A stretch of 60,816 bases of DNA from Ectocarpus siliculosus (Eukaryota; Sar; Phaeophyceae; Ectocarpales; Ectocarpaceae), in assembly GCA_000310025.1 (NCBI GenBank), contig FN648651.1, positions 13,541-74,356 of the forward strand. The letters are read 5' to 3'. The notes under the pieces were generated by a model. That model did no database searches and was not told the DNA's origin. It saw only the letters and a list, made by a program, of their open reading frames with translations. This document shows, piece by piece, positions 1 to 10,671 of the stretch; position 1 is the stretch's first letter, and every line of letters starts with the position of its first letter. The position numbers were made by a program, and so were the translations under genes.

Positions 1-48
1 AAGCACAAAGGCTAACCCAGGCCCTCCACGGTCGCGGCCAGCTCATTG
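1..48 (+). repeat. Short direct repeat, left copy
   Basis: This stretch recurs almost exactly at 689-738 (shared block begins AAGCACAAAGGCTAA). The pair brackets the R1 repeat at 125-655. This looks like duplicated flanking sequence or a subrepeat. The left copy starts at the window edge, so its full extent is unknown. Confidence 0.6.
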
Positions 49-124
49 CCGGTCGAGTCCAGTCCGCACAGCCCCTTCCCCATCCTCACGTCCTCCCACA
101 CCCCTTCTCTCCCCCTCCCACCCC

Positions 125-655
125 CCACTCGGTGTTTGCCATCGGGAATGGGTTTTCGTCGATTGGCAACGACGTTGTAAAACAAGCCAATTAACTTCGT
201 GAACTCGGCAACCAGGTTACCGTCTTTTTTTTTACCTCTGTTTTTTTTTTTTGGCGGTAACCATAATGGTAGTCGAGTAGATCATGTTGTGCGGGGTCGA
301 GAAACCTCACTCCGCGCAACGGGGGATGATCGCACCACGTTGTGTTAAAATGGTCAAGCTTCCTCGAGGCAGTTACACAGTGCTTACAACTGTCTCTGGA
401 AGTGAAAGCACCAGAAAATAAATTAAGTCATACGTAGCTGTCATCCGTACGCAAGGTAAGCACAAGATGCCGAACACCCTTAGCAGGATGCAGCTCACCC
501 TTCATGCGACTCGCCAAATACCTCACGGCGCTTCGCGCTTGGTGATGTGAGAGCCTGGTCCGGTGAGAACCCGGCGTGCTCCGTCCCGGCTTTGTAGGGA
601 TGCGAGGTCAATGGGTCAAACGACTACGGCATGCACGACTATGAGTACACCCCCC
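125..655 (+). repeat. R1 dispersed repeat, copy 1
   Basis: A roughly 530-bp non-coding repeat with C-rich ends. It is found again in inverted orientation at 12,766-13,280 and, more diverged, at 15,014-15,525. Shared landmarks are the block ending GCATGCACGACTATGAGTAC at the right end, a poly-T stretch, a GGTAACC block in the middle and a GGTGTTTGCCATCGGGA-like left end. No clear terminal inverted repeat or coding content is visible. It is probably a non-autonomous mobile repeat of unknown class. Confidence 0.7.
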
Positions 656-688
656 CCCCACCCCTGCGAGCTCCAAACCCTCCACGCT

Positions 689-738
689 CCAAGCACAAAG
701 GCTAAGCCAGGCCCTCCACGGTCGCGGCCAGCCCATTG
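689..738 (+). repeat. Short direct repeat, right copy
   Basis: Second copy of the 48-bp block at the window start, with a few substitutions. It lies directly downstream of R1 copy 1. Confidence 0.6.
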
Positions 739-760
739 TCGATCGCTTTCCAGCCCTTTA

Positions 761-3700
761 TCAAGCCTGTCCCTTGTTCTGCCCCGTGTTCCGCTCCAGG
801 TTGGACAGCGGGCGGTACTGTCGCTTGTTGTCCAGCATCATTCGCAGCGCCATACGGGTGGCGGCGTCGCCCGACCTCGTCGGCGCGGCCTTGGAGGTCG
901 TCCGGAACCCTGCCGGGAGCGTGCCCTTTTCCGTCAGCTGGGGCCGGTCACGTCCGGATTCCCCGTCCTCCTCTGACGGGTTGACAGGCTTCACTTTCTC
1001 GTCGCACAGGAAGTTGTCAGACGGAAAAGTGCAGTGATGAGGGTACTGCGCCCAGGGAACTGGACCCGCAACGGCCTCCACAAAATACCCCACTGTCCAA
1101 CGAGGATGCCGAAAGCTTGCTCTATCTTCACCCTCAGTTGACTGAGGTAGAAGTTGAAAGCGTCCTGGTCTGGAGTAGTAGCTTCCCGGGGTACGGCGTG
1201 AGGAGTTGGTTGTTGAGGGGGTACGCCGCATCTCCTAGCATATAGAAGCCAGGCGGCAGGCGCGCCACGGTGTGTGATAGCTCCGAGCGATTCCACGCAG
1301 TCCAGTCATCGGTCGAACCGGCTGCGATGGTCGACATGCTGTAGAAGCGGTAGTTGGCATCACAGGTCGCCTGCACATTCAACCCATACGCGTTCTTGCT
1401 ACCCGAATAATAGGAGAGCACATTCGGGGTTTGCGTGGGAGGTGGAGCTTGCATCTTGACCAAAAGGCCATCTCCAGCAGCCACACAACCAGCGAACGCG
1501 CCACCAGTGCTTTTGGCCTGGCGATTTCGGAAAGAGCAAGAGTTGGCGAAGCGGTGTAGAACACGCATGCATTGGGGGGGGGGGGGGGGGGGGGGGGGTA
1601 GAGAACAGACGGAGCCACAGTTAGAGAGCTATGTACTGCTTGAGCTTTTTGCTGTTGTTATAGCATTTTTGATGAAGAGCGGCCCGATTGTTTGTTTTTT
1701 TTGCAAGAAAAAGCTGTTTAGAGGGATCGTGATGTGCATGTACGTACGTACGTGAAAAAACAAAAAATCGTGCACAGGGGGGCCATTTCGTAGCGAGTGT
1801 GCCCGGCCGTGTCTGTTTGCCGATAAATACACAGACAGGAGACTCGAGTCCATTTCGCCATCTAGGCACAAAATTGCAATTCAAGATTGGTGCACAAAAA
1901 GTAGAATTTTGCCCGAGCTGTCACAACTGCTTCCAGCTCAATCCGTGCTCGTTTCATCGAGCTAGCACAGCATCTGCGGCGAAATTGAAGTAAAGAACCA
2001 AGCGTCCTCGCCCAAAATCACAGGCAGGCGTGATTTGTTTTTTGTTCCGCCGGTCGGTGTGCCCAGCAGCAGCTGCTGCTCCTGTGCCCAAACACACACG
2101 CTACAGAGAGACAGGGCTGATGGACATGGGGGGCGGGAGACACACACACACCACCGGAAGAGCAAGACGGGAGGGTGTGCCCTGTACTCTACAGCTGTTT
2201 GCTATCGGCGGAGGAAGCGAGAGGAGACGAGAAGAAGCGTTGGTTGTTGTGTTGTGCGTTTCGCGAGCGGCAGCGTTTTCGTCATAAGCGGGAGAGGACA
2301 AGATGCACACCAACACGCGGCTAGACACCACTATTGATGATCAATGTGTAAACCTCTCCATACTTTTGTGCGAGGGCCTGGGGTGCCGCCTGTCCCTTGC
2401 GTGTGCTTGTCTGACCACAAATCACACGCTTTGGAGTTGTCTACAGTGCATAGATCAAAGCTCCAACCAGAGAGAAGAACAAACAGAGAAAGTTTTTTCT
2501 TGGGCTGCGATGTATGTAGCTGATGATCACACACACACCCCTTCTCTGGAAATCACACTGGCGCTTCTCTGGTTGGTGTGGTATAAACGAGCATTTTGTA
2601 GCAACGCACGAGCCTACTTACAGGTACGTTTTCCAACAACAAAGCTATTCCACATTACCCTCTTGTATGACCCGAGTCGACATACACACGTGACAATCTT
2701 TTCGTAGGAGTGTGAGGACAAACGCCCTTAAACACACAACAGTACATCAGAGCGTGGCCGACGGTTCGTACAGCCGTGGTATAGCTTACTACCTTATCGG
2801 CGGGCGAAATGAAGGTTCGGGGGCGATAGCGCCTCCCGCATGCAACAAAATGTTGCTGACCTTCCCAACGTAAGGGTGGACGCGCGCGTTTTGACCACGT
2901 TTATGGGTCTGATGTCAACCTATTGGGAGGGTGAAAAAAATCTACAGCACTAGTCTACCGCCGTACGGGGCCGGAGGTAGGCAGTAGTAACCTGTTGAAT
3001 TTTGCGTGCTGTTGTCCGGAATTTTGAGTGTAGGACTGGGTATTTACGAAATGTCATGCAACACACAGGCGCCCACTCTGTAAGAGTCGTTCTTGGACTC
3101 CACAACACGTTCGCTTCCATGTTGCTGAGTGAGGGGATGCAGGGGAAAATGCCAGAGATCCCCTTCCGCGCAATAGTAGAAGTGCATGGGAGACCACATA
3201 CGATGTTCGACTAAAGTAGAACACCTATGATACAAACAAACATGCACCGACCTCCCACTCCTTCGCTTACCGGGAGCACTCCTCTGGTGTCTGGGGAAAA
3301 AAGAACGGCCCCACCGTCGGCGTGTTGTTGATGGCGTCCACCACTTGCCACATGATGTGGAAGACGGACTCCTTCGAAATGCCGAACAGCAAGCCGACAT
3401 CGATGTATGACGCCCCTGAGAACATGCACAGCGCAACTGCCAGCCGAATTTTCACCGGCACAGCTCCACTGCTCGCGCGCAACCCTGCACCGCGCGACCA
3501 ACAAGAATACAAGCATGGATGTACCGGTAAATTCGAAGCCCAAGCACTTGTCAGGCGCATCGCCGGACGGACATCAGCGCACATGCCATCTCCAAGGCGT
3601 CTCCTGCGCTGCTGATGTCCCTGGCGGTGCCAATTCATCTTTCGGACATCAGCGGTGAGCAGGAAATACAAGTGCAAACCGGCGGCTGCGTTCGCGACGG

Positions 3701-4121
3701 CAAGACAACCCTGACGAAACCTAACCCTACTCGCTCTTCCTCACGCGCGGACGCACCCTGTGTGGGTATGTCTCTTACTTGCGTAGAAGTCGTTGCGCTC
3801 GAGGATGGGTCGTAAAAGTTCCGCGAGCTTGTCGAAGCTGTGCTCCTCCATCCTGTACATGCGTCGGAACAGCTTCCTGCGCCTCACATCTTCTAAGTGC
3901 TCGTCTCAAACCAGCCGTCACGGCTCGTGGATACGTTGCCGCGTCTTGGGTGTTAGGCGCTGAACGACAGTCGATGTGGCGACAGTCAGCACCAGCACAA
4001 TCGCCGCTATTGCTTTGAGCTTGTCGAGGACATCCCGGGTGTGTGTTGGCCGAGCGCGTGCCCGTGGGCGAAGGGAGCCACTACATTCTGTAGCCGCGCC
4101 GCGCTTTCTACGGTCGCCCAT
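761..4121 (-). pseudogene. PIF/Harbinger-type transposase (DDE_Tnp_4-like), decayed
   Basis: Read on the minus strand, the N-terminal part (4,121 to about 3,780) includes RMYRMEEHSFDKLAELL, typical of the region before the helix-turn-helix in this family. A donor GTAAGAG follows. The next exon (ending about 3,267) holds VPVKIRLAVAL and GISKESVFHIMWQ, the predicted helix-turn-helix. It ends at a clean donor GTAAGC. The catalytic part (about 1,520 to 761) shows GCVAAGDGL, GDAAYPLN and KIEQAFGIL, the D-D-E positions of the family. Breaks: two in-frame TGA codons at 3,918-3,920 and 3,906-3,908, where related proteins would have Arg and Trp, and frameshifts near 1,180 and 1,015. An AG at about 1,520 joins in phase to the 3,267 donor, giving a roughly 1.75-kb intron. 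An inserted element is the alternative. It is not functional as it stands. Confidence 0.8.
1520..3266 (-). other. Long intron or insertion inside the decayed Harbinger transposase
   Basis: About 1.75 kb without recognisable coding sequence separates the helix-turn-helix exon from the catalytic exon. It contains an uninterrupted G run at about 1,576-1,598 and a CA/GA-rich stretch near 2,130-2,300. Borders GT (minus strand, 3,266) and AG (about 1,520) are phase-compatible. It could be a true intron or an insertion. Confidence 0.45.
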
Positions 4122-4191
4122 GCCCCAAACACAACCCTAGCTGGCTTCCTATGGTAAGGGGCACTCGTGTTGTAGACGTCGCTGGTGAGGG

Positions 4192-4395
4192 GTGTTGCAG
4201 CCGTCGCAGCCCGCTCGTGCGTCTGTAAGGGTGATTTGGAAAGTGCTCCAAAAAGGCTTCCAAAATTTGGAAGCTAGTGCCTCCAAATTTTCGGGCCCGA
4301 CGTCGTTCCAAATTTATGTCAAAAATTTGGAACGGTGGGTTCCAAATATTTGGAGCTTTTTTGGAGATTTGTACAAAATTTGGATTTTTGGACAT
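4192..4395. repeat. Iterated TTTGGA/TCCAAA palindromic tract
   Basis: The motif CCAAATTT and its complement occur about ten times in 200 bp, often as local palindromes such as CTTCCAAAATTTGGAAG and the GTTCCAAATTT/AAATTTGGAAC pair. It resembles subterminal repeat clusters of DNA transposons. No partner cluster was found at the other side of the nearby transposase pseudogene, so the assignment is open. Confidence 0.5.
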
Positions 4396-4433
4396 CGATT
4401 AAAACGGCCCAAACTCGAAGGAGCAGTCCGTCC

Positions 4434-4580
4434 CCGATAGATGTGCACCGCTGCACAGAGCAGCAGACTGTTGGTTGTCATACCTCACTTTCTGTTGTAA
4501 ATAAGATTGTGCTGCCATCTACCTTATCGCTAAAGTGACGACTGACTACGCAGCAGACTCAAAAAGCATCAACACCCTTA
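4434..4580 (+). repeat. R2 dispersed repeat, left segment (split copy)
   Basis: Matches the reverse complement of about 60,495-60,655 at roughly 93 percent by eye. The match stops exactly at CCCTTA (4,575-4,580). It resumes at 16,744-16,767 and again at 18,098, so this is the left piece of one R2 copy interrupted by two insertions. Confidence 0.75.
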
Positions 4581-4604
4581 AGCCGCATTTTCGTTTTTTT
4601 TTCA

Positions 4605-4645
4605 GGTTCTCAAAAAACCAAAAATCCAAAAACTCCAACCGGAAC
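4605..4645 (+). repeat. T1 left terminal inverted repeat
   Basis: The core CTCAAAAAACCAAAAA followed by a CCAAAAACTCC block (4,609-4,636) is the inverse of 16,688-16,715 with one mismatch. It lies 28 bases inside the left end of T1. Confidence 0.65.
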
Positions 4646-6810
4646 ATATACTTGAGTAGAGAGTGTAATCCCGCCGCACAGGAGAGTTGTACCTAGTCAT
4701 ACTGCGTGTACAGCAGTACACTGCTGCTACTCTTGTAGCGCCATGGACAACTCCGTCGTAGTGGAGCTCTTGGCTGCTGCTGTATTGGCAGCCGTCCAGT
4801 AGCTATCCCTCATGCTGCTTATGGAAGAAGCCCGAGAAGAAGAGGTCATGTCACACCTGAGTGTGTTCGACCGAAACGATGTCCAAGACTACCTCGACGG
4901 TGTCGGCGCAGGAAGCGGTGGGCAAGCGATACCGTTCATGGATCGCTTCTGGATGCGAGTCGGGAGGTGGTTACCATCCAGGACCTTTATTTGCCTCTTC
5001 CGCTGCTCGTGAGTGTTCAAAGATCATCGTGAAGCTAGGCGATTCGCACGAAAGTATACTGACCCAACCCAAGTTGCAGCATGCTGACTCTCATACTTGA
5101 ACATCACAACAGCAGTAGACCGAGCAAGAACTGCGATGTGCACCTCCGTCTGGGGTTGGACTCGCGCGGTGTCACCATGAGAAAGGCTGTCTAACTGCAG
5201 GGTGTCTACAGCCGTTCATGGTGGACAGGGTTGGGTCCCAAGGGGGGGACGAGACTCCAGAACAGAGGGATATAATTGAAGTTGAAGTTCTTTTATCAGC
5301 ACACTTGCAGCACATCAAAACCCAAAGTACTGCTGTAATAGGTTAGCTGATGATGACGACCTCACGACGTTGCCAAAGAGTACATGTGCTGAGAAGAGGC
5401 CAAGAGTCCTCCCGGAGTGTACCGCGAAGAGTGCAGTGTCCTGGAGCAGTCATGCCATGTGTACTAAGGGCAGTATGAGCAGCCCCCCATCAGCGGTACA
5501 CACACTACGCTTCATACAGAGTAGTTTGACTCGAAGAACTCTACAAAACACCTCGACGGTCAACGAACCGATCAGGCCGGGCTTCTCCCCACTCACAGCG
5601 TAAAGACTTTGCGCATCACCTGCTACTACTGTGATTATACCTTAACCTGATATACCTTTTCTTAAACCTACTCGGATAAAGTACAAATCTATCCGAGTAC
5701 AAACGCTCAGCAAGAACGGATTTTCCTGCTACTCTAATAAATGTATGGAATATATATCTGCTACAACTTGTAGCATTGATCAATTTGGTTTCTTGTTTTG
5801 GTTCGGGTAGACTAGATTGGTACGTTGCGCCATTAGTTCATCATCCTACAGGAGACCGGTCTCTTGGGTGTCGGCGCGTGAACTACGTTATAACGCTCGC
5901 CGGATCTTGTCGAGGGCGTTTCTGCACAAAGGTCTCAGTTCCTTGATTATTGGAGAGAGTAACAGAGGTGAGAAAGAAGAGGCAAAGCCTGATGCACCAA
6001 GTCTGTATATTTTAAACCCAGATATATATATCACCTGCGTACCCCCACGGAGATCTCGGAGATTTATATCCTACCGAGTACACACAACCAACCGGAATAA
6101 TTCTTGTCCTTTATCAAGACCTACTATCGAGGCCCGCGTGTACATGCAAGTGCTCTGCTTCCTCGCTAGTTCAACAACAGCAGTAGGTGCCGAAGGAAGG
6201 TTTTGCTCAGTTTTTCCGTAAGCCCACGCAAAAACGAACGTTGCATATCTCAATGTAGACACGGAACCACCAGAAGCGAAAGTAACCCCATATAAAACCG
6301 CATATTGGCGTAGGGTTGTTTGGGAGTGGTGATGCACACCAAACGTCGCGTGATAGACCGCGGCTGCTTCTCGCTCACAGTGCTGAGAATTTGCGCAAGC
6401 CGTGCATCCAAGTGCGTCCAAGTATTTTGGGCGGAATGCCAAAAAATAGTATAGTAAGAGGGATATTATTTACAAAGTTTCAAAAAATGTCATCCTCTGA
6501 CAACACTTAGGACTACCCCATTTAGTATCCACCCTCACCCTACTGTTGCCACGGGAGGTCACCTTCTTAGCAACGCAAAGCCCTTCGGACCTGCCTTAAT
6601 TTGGTAGTGTGTTATCTGAAGATTCGGGTGTAAGTAAGCGGAGCGTCCATCTGTTGCAACATTCTTCCGTTCGTCTTTCCGACGAAGCGCGGTGCGCATC
6701 CGTAAAAGGTGTATTGAAACAACTGCCGTTTCGTCGATAAATGTTCGTCTGGGCTAATTATGGGTAAACCCTAAGCCATCAACAACGCGGCCGAATCATC
6801 CTCGACGACA
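4646..6810. other. No gene recognised
   Basis: Inside T1. Several short open frames occur, for example at 4,812-5,012, but none shows a known domain or a convincing start. The palindromic motif TACTGCTG/CAGCAGTA appears repeatedly (about 4,708, 5,110, 5,328 and 6,174). The upstream exon(s) of the 6,811-8,506 transposase may lie here but could not be fixed. Confidence 0.5.
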
Positions 6811-8506
6811 GGAGACCTACCTTTGCCAAGCTCGTCACTGTGCTTTATGGCACGACGGACGTTCGCCCAGCCGACGGCGGCCGTGGACCTCCGTTCTGCC
6901 CCTGTGAACGAACCTCCATGGTTCTATATCGTCTTGGCCACGGGGCGGGTGTACGTCCGACGGCCGCGCTATTCGGGGTATCTGATGGGTGGGTATCCAG
7001 CTGTACGAAAGAATTCATCAAAAGGGTTTGCGCCACTCTTACTCCGAAGTTCTTGCGGTGGCCAACCAGGAACGAGCAAGACAGCATCTCGGACGCTTTC
7101 GAGAGAAGGACAGGCTTCAGGTAATGACCTGTGGCCTCGAAAAGTTAGGTTTGCGACGTTGCGCCTCTGATTATTATTATTTATCTAATCTTGTTGTTGA
7201 CATGAACAGACCGGCGCGACGAAGCCCTCGTGCTACATGCCAAGACTCCTTATCGCAGCACGAGATAATAAAGTAAACACAAACAGGTAAGAGAATGATT
7301 TGATATCCGCCATATTCCCCCACATTCTGTCCCTCACATGTGTCCCAAAATTTGCTGGAAGTCATACCCGGTTCATGACAACGCACCCAAGTGACCCACA
7401 AAGCTGTCTCCGTGTTGTTCGGTCATCTCCCAAATCTGAACTTTGGTCTGTCTAGGGATGCCATGGCCGCGATTGATGGCAGTCATATCCCCATACCGTC
7501 ACCGTCAGAACGTGACAGGGGTGCCTACTACAATTTCAAGGGTTTTTACTCCGTCATCCTATTAGCTATCGTCGACAACGCGGGCATGTTCCGCTGGATA
7601 AACTGCGGTTCTCCCGGTTCGGCTGGCGACGCTGGGGTTTGGCGTTGGTGTAAACAGAGCAAGCGCATCGCTGTTGAGCAGCTCAAGCCTGAATCCCAGA
7701 GAACCCAAGTGTGTAGTGAGCGCTGTATTCTCGGAGACTCGGCGTTCGGGAACCTCCCTTGGCTGCGTATCCCTTGGGTCTCACCGTCTTCACGGGCCCA
7801 GAGGTTCTTCAACTACGTACACTCCCAGACACGCTTCGTCGTCGAACACGCCTTTGGCCGCCTGAAGGTGAAAATGTTTTCACGTGTACGCTTTGTACCA
7901 AACCAGAATTTGCAACCGGAGTGTAGCTTAGAAAATCCTTTGCACCCGTCGTGTAGCGTCGGGATACATCTCAGCAGGCTACCGGCGGATATTTTAACCC
8001 CAGACTTTTGTGTCGCCAACGCCAGGCGGTGCCCCTCGCCTTACCGCAATATCTCCCAAATACCCTTGTCCGATATTGAATCAACGCAGTGGAAGTTCAT
8101 GTGCCTGAAGAACCGCATGTACTTCGACATTGCGGCTGTGCCGGCGGTCGTCCAAGCATGTGTGACCCTGTACAACTTCATCCTCACAGAGGACGGGGCC
8201 GCCAAAGACGAGATCTTCCACGACGACATGCCAACACGTAGGGCGAGGGCATCTCGGCGGCCTGCGCGGGGTACTCAAGCGGCAGACGGTGCAGGGTCTT
8301 CCGGTGCCGGGGCGGCGGCGGATATGTCAGCAAGGCAACGCGAGACAGACTACCTCGCAACCCACTTCATGGTACAGACATGGGGAGAGGAAGGTTCCGC
8401 TGCGGACCGCGCGCGCCTGCAGGCCGAGGCAAGCTACCGCACCCCGGGTGCTGGAGTTAACGATTCAGGGGGGGAGGAAGCTGCCGTCATGCTCCCTAAC
8501 CCTTGA
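6811..8506 (+). CDS. PIF/Harbinger-type transposase (DDE_Tnp_4-like), multi-exon, 5' end unresolved
   Basis: Predicted exons are up to 7,120, then 7,456-7,867, then 8,090-8,506. The donor at 7,121 (GTAATG) and acceptor at 7,454-7,455 join in phase and give ERRTGFRDAMAAIDGSHIPI, the first catalytic Asp region of the family. The second Asp is in ILGDSAFGN and the Glu in VVEHAFGRLK. A second intron (7,868-8,089; donor GTGAAA, acceptor GCAG) is 222 nt with no in-frame stop. Its removal joins GRLK to WKFMCLKNRM, as in intact relatives. The helix-turn-helix region VRPTAALFGVSDGWVSS is in exon 1. The tail (about 100 aa) is Ala/Gly/Arg-rich. An in-frame stop at 6,765-6,767 and no early Met imply an upstream exon. 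It probably mobilises T1. No inactivating break is visible. Confidence 0.8.
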
Positions 8507-10671
8507 TGCAACCCTACCCTCCCCTGTATCGGAACAATATCTTGCGATCATCTCGACCTGCGGCCACGTATCTCGTTGTACTAAGTAACCCCATCTGGAT
8601 TTGCGCCATAGACTTTGATATGCGAACCCTATAATTCAGAGTCGCGTTATTAGTCGAGGATGGTTCTACCTGTGTGTTAGCCGCATGGACGTGTGGGCAC
8701 TATATTTTATTCCTAACGCGTCAGGTATGAATCTGTGACACGTGTACCAGATTAGGTCTTCGTATGTAGAGTCTCGTAGAGGATTTCGACGTCTTGGGGG
8801 AGGCTACCGTACGTCGGCGTACACTATAACACGTCGCCAACGCCATCCTCAACGAACGAACGAAAGATTGGTTTACATGTATAGCGGGGGGTGCGATACA
8901 TGCCTCCACGTGAACGGTTTACGGTCGCCAGCGAGCATTGTTCCGAGCGTAGTGGAGCGTCCTTCTCTGAATAGGGCTTGTTCCAAGGCAAACGGGTGAC
9001 GGCCGTGAAATTTCCGTAGATTGTTGTGAGCCGGGATACACCGCGATCTATCGTGTAACTGTTGCTAATTAGCACCAATGGCCACACGTTCAATGTTGTA
9101 GGCCTTTTCATCTAGCATTAGTCCTACCCCTTACTGCCGCGTTTCGGGTAGTGTAAGGTGGTATCCAAACGTAGAGACAGTAGGAAACCCTTTGTTCTGG
9201 GTCCGACTTTGTGCCCGAGTTTGCGTGGCCCTTTCTACATAGATAGGTGTTCCCTTTCTGATACGTAGCATGTTGTAACAGAAGTCGTCCGCACCAGTCG
9301 GACCAGTACGAATAATATAAGGTACTGAGGGGAGACATGAAATTATTTTTACGTGAAGACAACTACAATCAAACATGCTATCGTAACGTACGTCACCATA
9401 CAAGCCCGCTGTGTCGGCGCGTGGAGATCAGTGCTGCATTCAATTGCATTCTTTCCCCGGAGATTATTCCTTCACTCGAACAAGCCAGAGAGGCGGCCTA
9501 GCTCTTGTTCGGTAATCATAGTGTATCTAACCCTAGCCGTCACGGAAGCAGTCGTTAGCTATGTAGCTGCATCACCGGCTTGCCCAACTAAGACAAACAA
9601 TCCAACCCAATTCAAATCAACGCCCCACCCCTCATCCCTTACCCACCAATCGATCGTACCCCTTTATCTAAGCAACGCTTGCTGTGTGCATCCTGTATCG
9701 TTTCGAGTACATGAAATCTCGGGCCTCAGAAAATAAAACGGGTCTACACGCTTGTCTGGAAGGGGTCCAGTACAATCAAGATACCCAACGCGAAGGTATC
9801 CTGCCGCTGACGGCATATGCGAAGGTTGACCGATCCTGATAAAAGCCAATCGACAGATACCCTGCGAATCGGGTCCTCCTTAAAACCAATCCCGCTCATG
9901 CTTCCCGCACATCACCCAGCTAACCCTTTCTACAACCCACCGCCTATACCCAACAACCCTAATACCGCGTCCTGGTTCCTAACCCCATACCAGAATAACC
10001 TAACTATAAGGCTTACAACGAGGGCAAACATCATTTGTATATTAAAGAAACGGCCGAATGGACCTTTGACGCGTACCGTTCTACACAACTCCCACCTCTA
10101 ACCATTATCCTTCCCCTTTTGAACAATACATAAATGAGAGCGCGTTCAGCAAGAACCAGCTACGTTGAACATTCCAAACGAGCTGCCGACCCGTGTCGTC
10201 ACGGAAGCCATGCAACTTTCGAGACAGAGACACAGGACCAGCTAGATACACACCTCATGGCGAAGCACTTAAATCAAGACTCACTCAAATTCCCCTCCCC
10301 CCGCCGGACAACGGCTTTGCTACAAATTGCGGCAGGAAGATAACTACCCCAGTCGAAAACGATCCGACGCTAACTCGTCAAAAACAACATCATAAATCTT
10401 GTACCCGCTAGACGGAGACGGGCGGGCAACACTGCTGAAAAGATTTGCTATCGTGAAAGCTGAAAACCTAGAAAAAAAAACACACACACACACCCGAAAT
10501 TTCACCGGGAACGCCATCTATCGACCTCTAAATATCTTCCCCCCACACCCCCCTGCCCCCCACACAAACCCCCTAAAAAAAAAAGGCTCCGGCGCGCTAT
10601 ACCTTATGGACAACAAGACAACAATACTACTGCAAAACGAGAGACAGAGGGTATTTCTATCCCACACGACA
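8507..10671. other. No gene recognised; strand-asymmetric A/C-rich tract
   Basis: The separator between the convergent transposase and AT-hook gene of T1. From about 9,590 to 10,660 the plus strand is strikingly poor in G and rich in A and C, with many CCCTAA-like and CCAACC words. No open frame shows a known domain. Confidence 0.5.

Noticed and set aside
563-984. Plus-strand frames overlapping the start of the window
   Set aside because: They are antisense shadows of the Harbinger transposase C-terminus and of R1.
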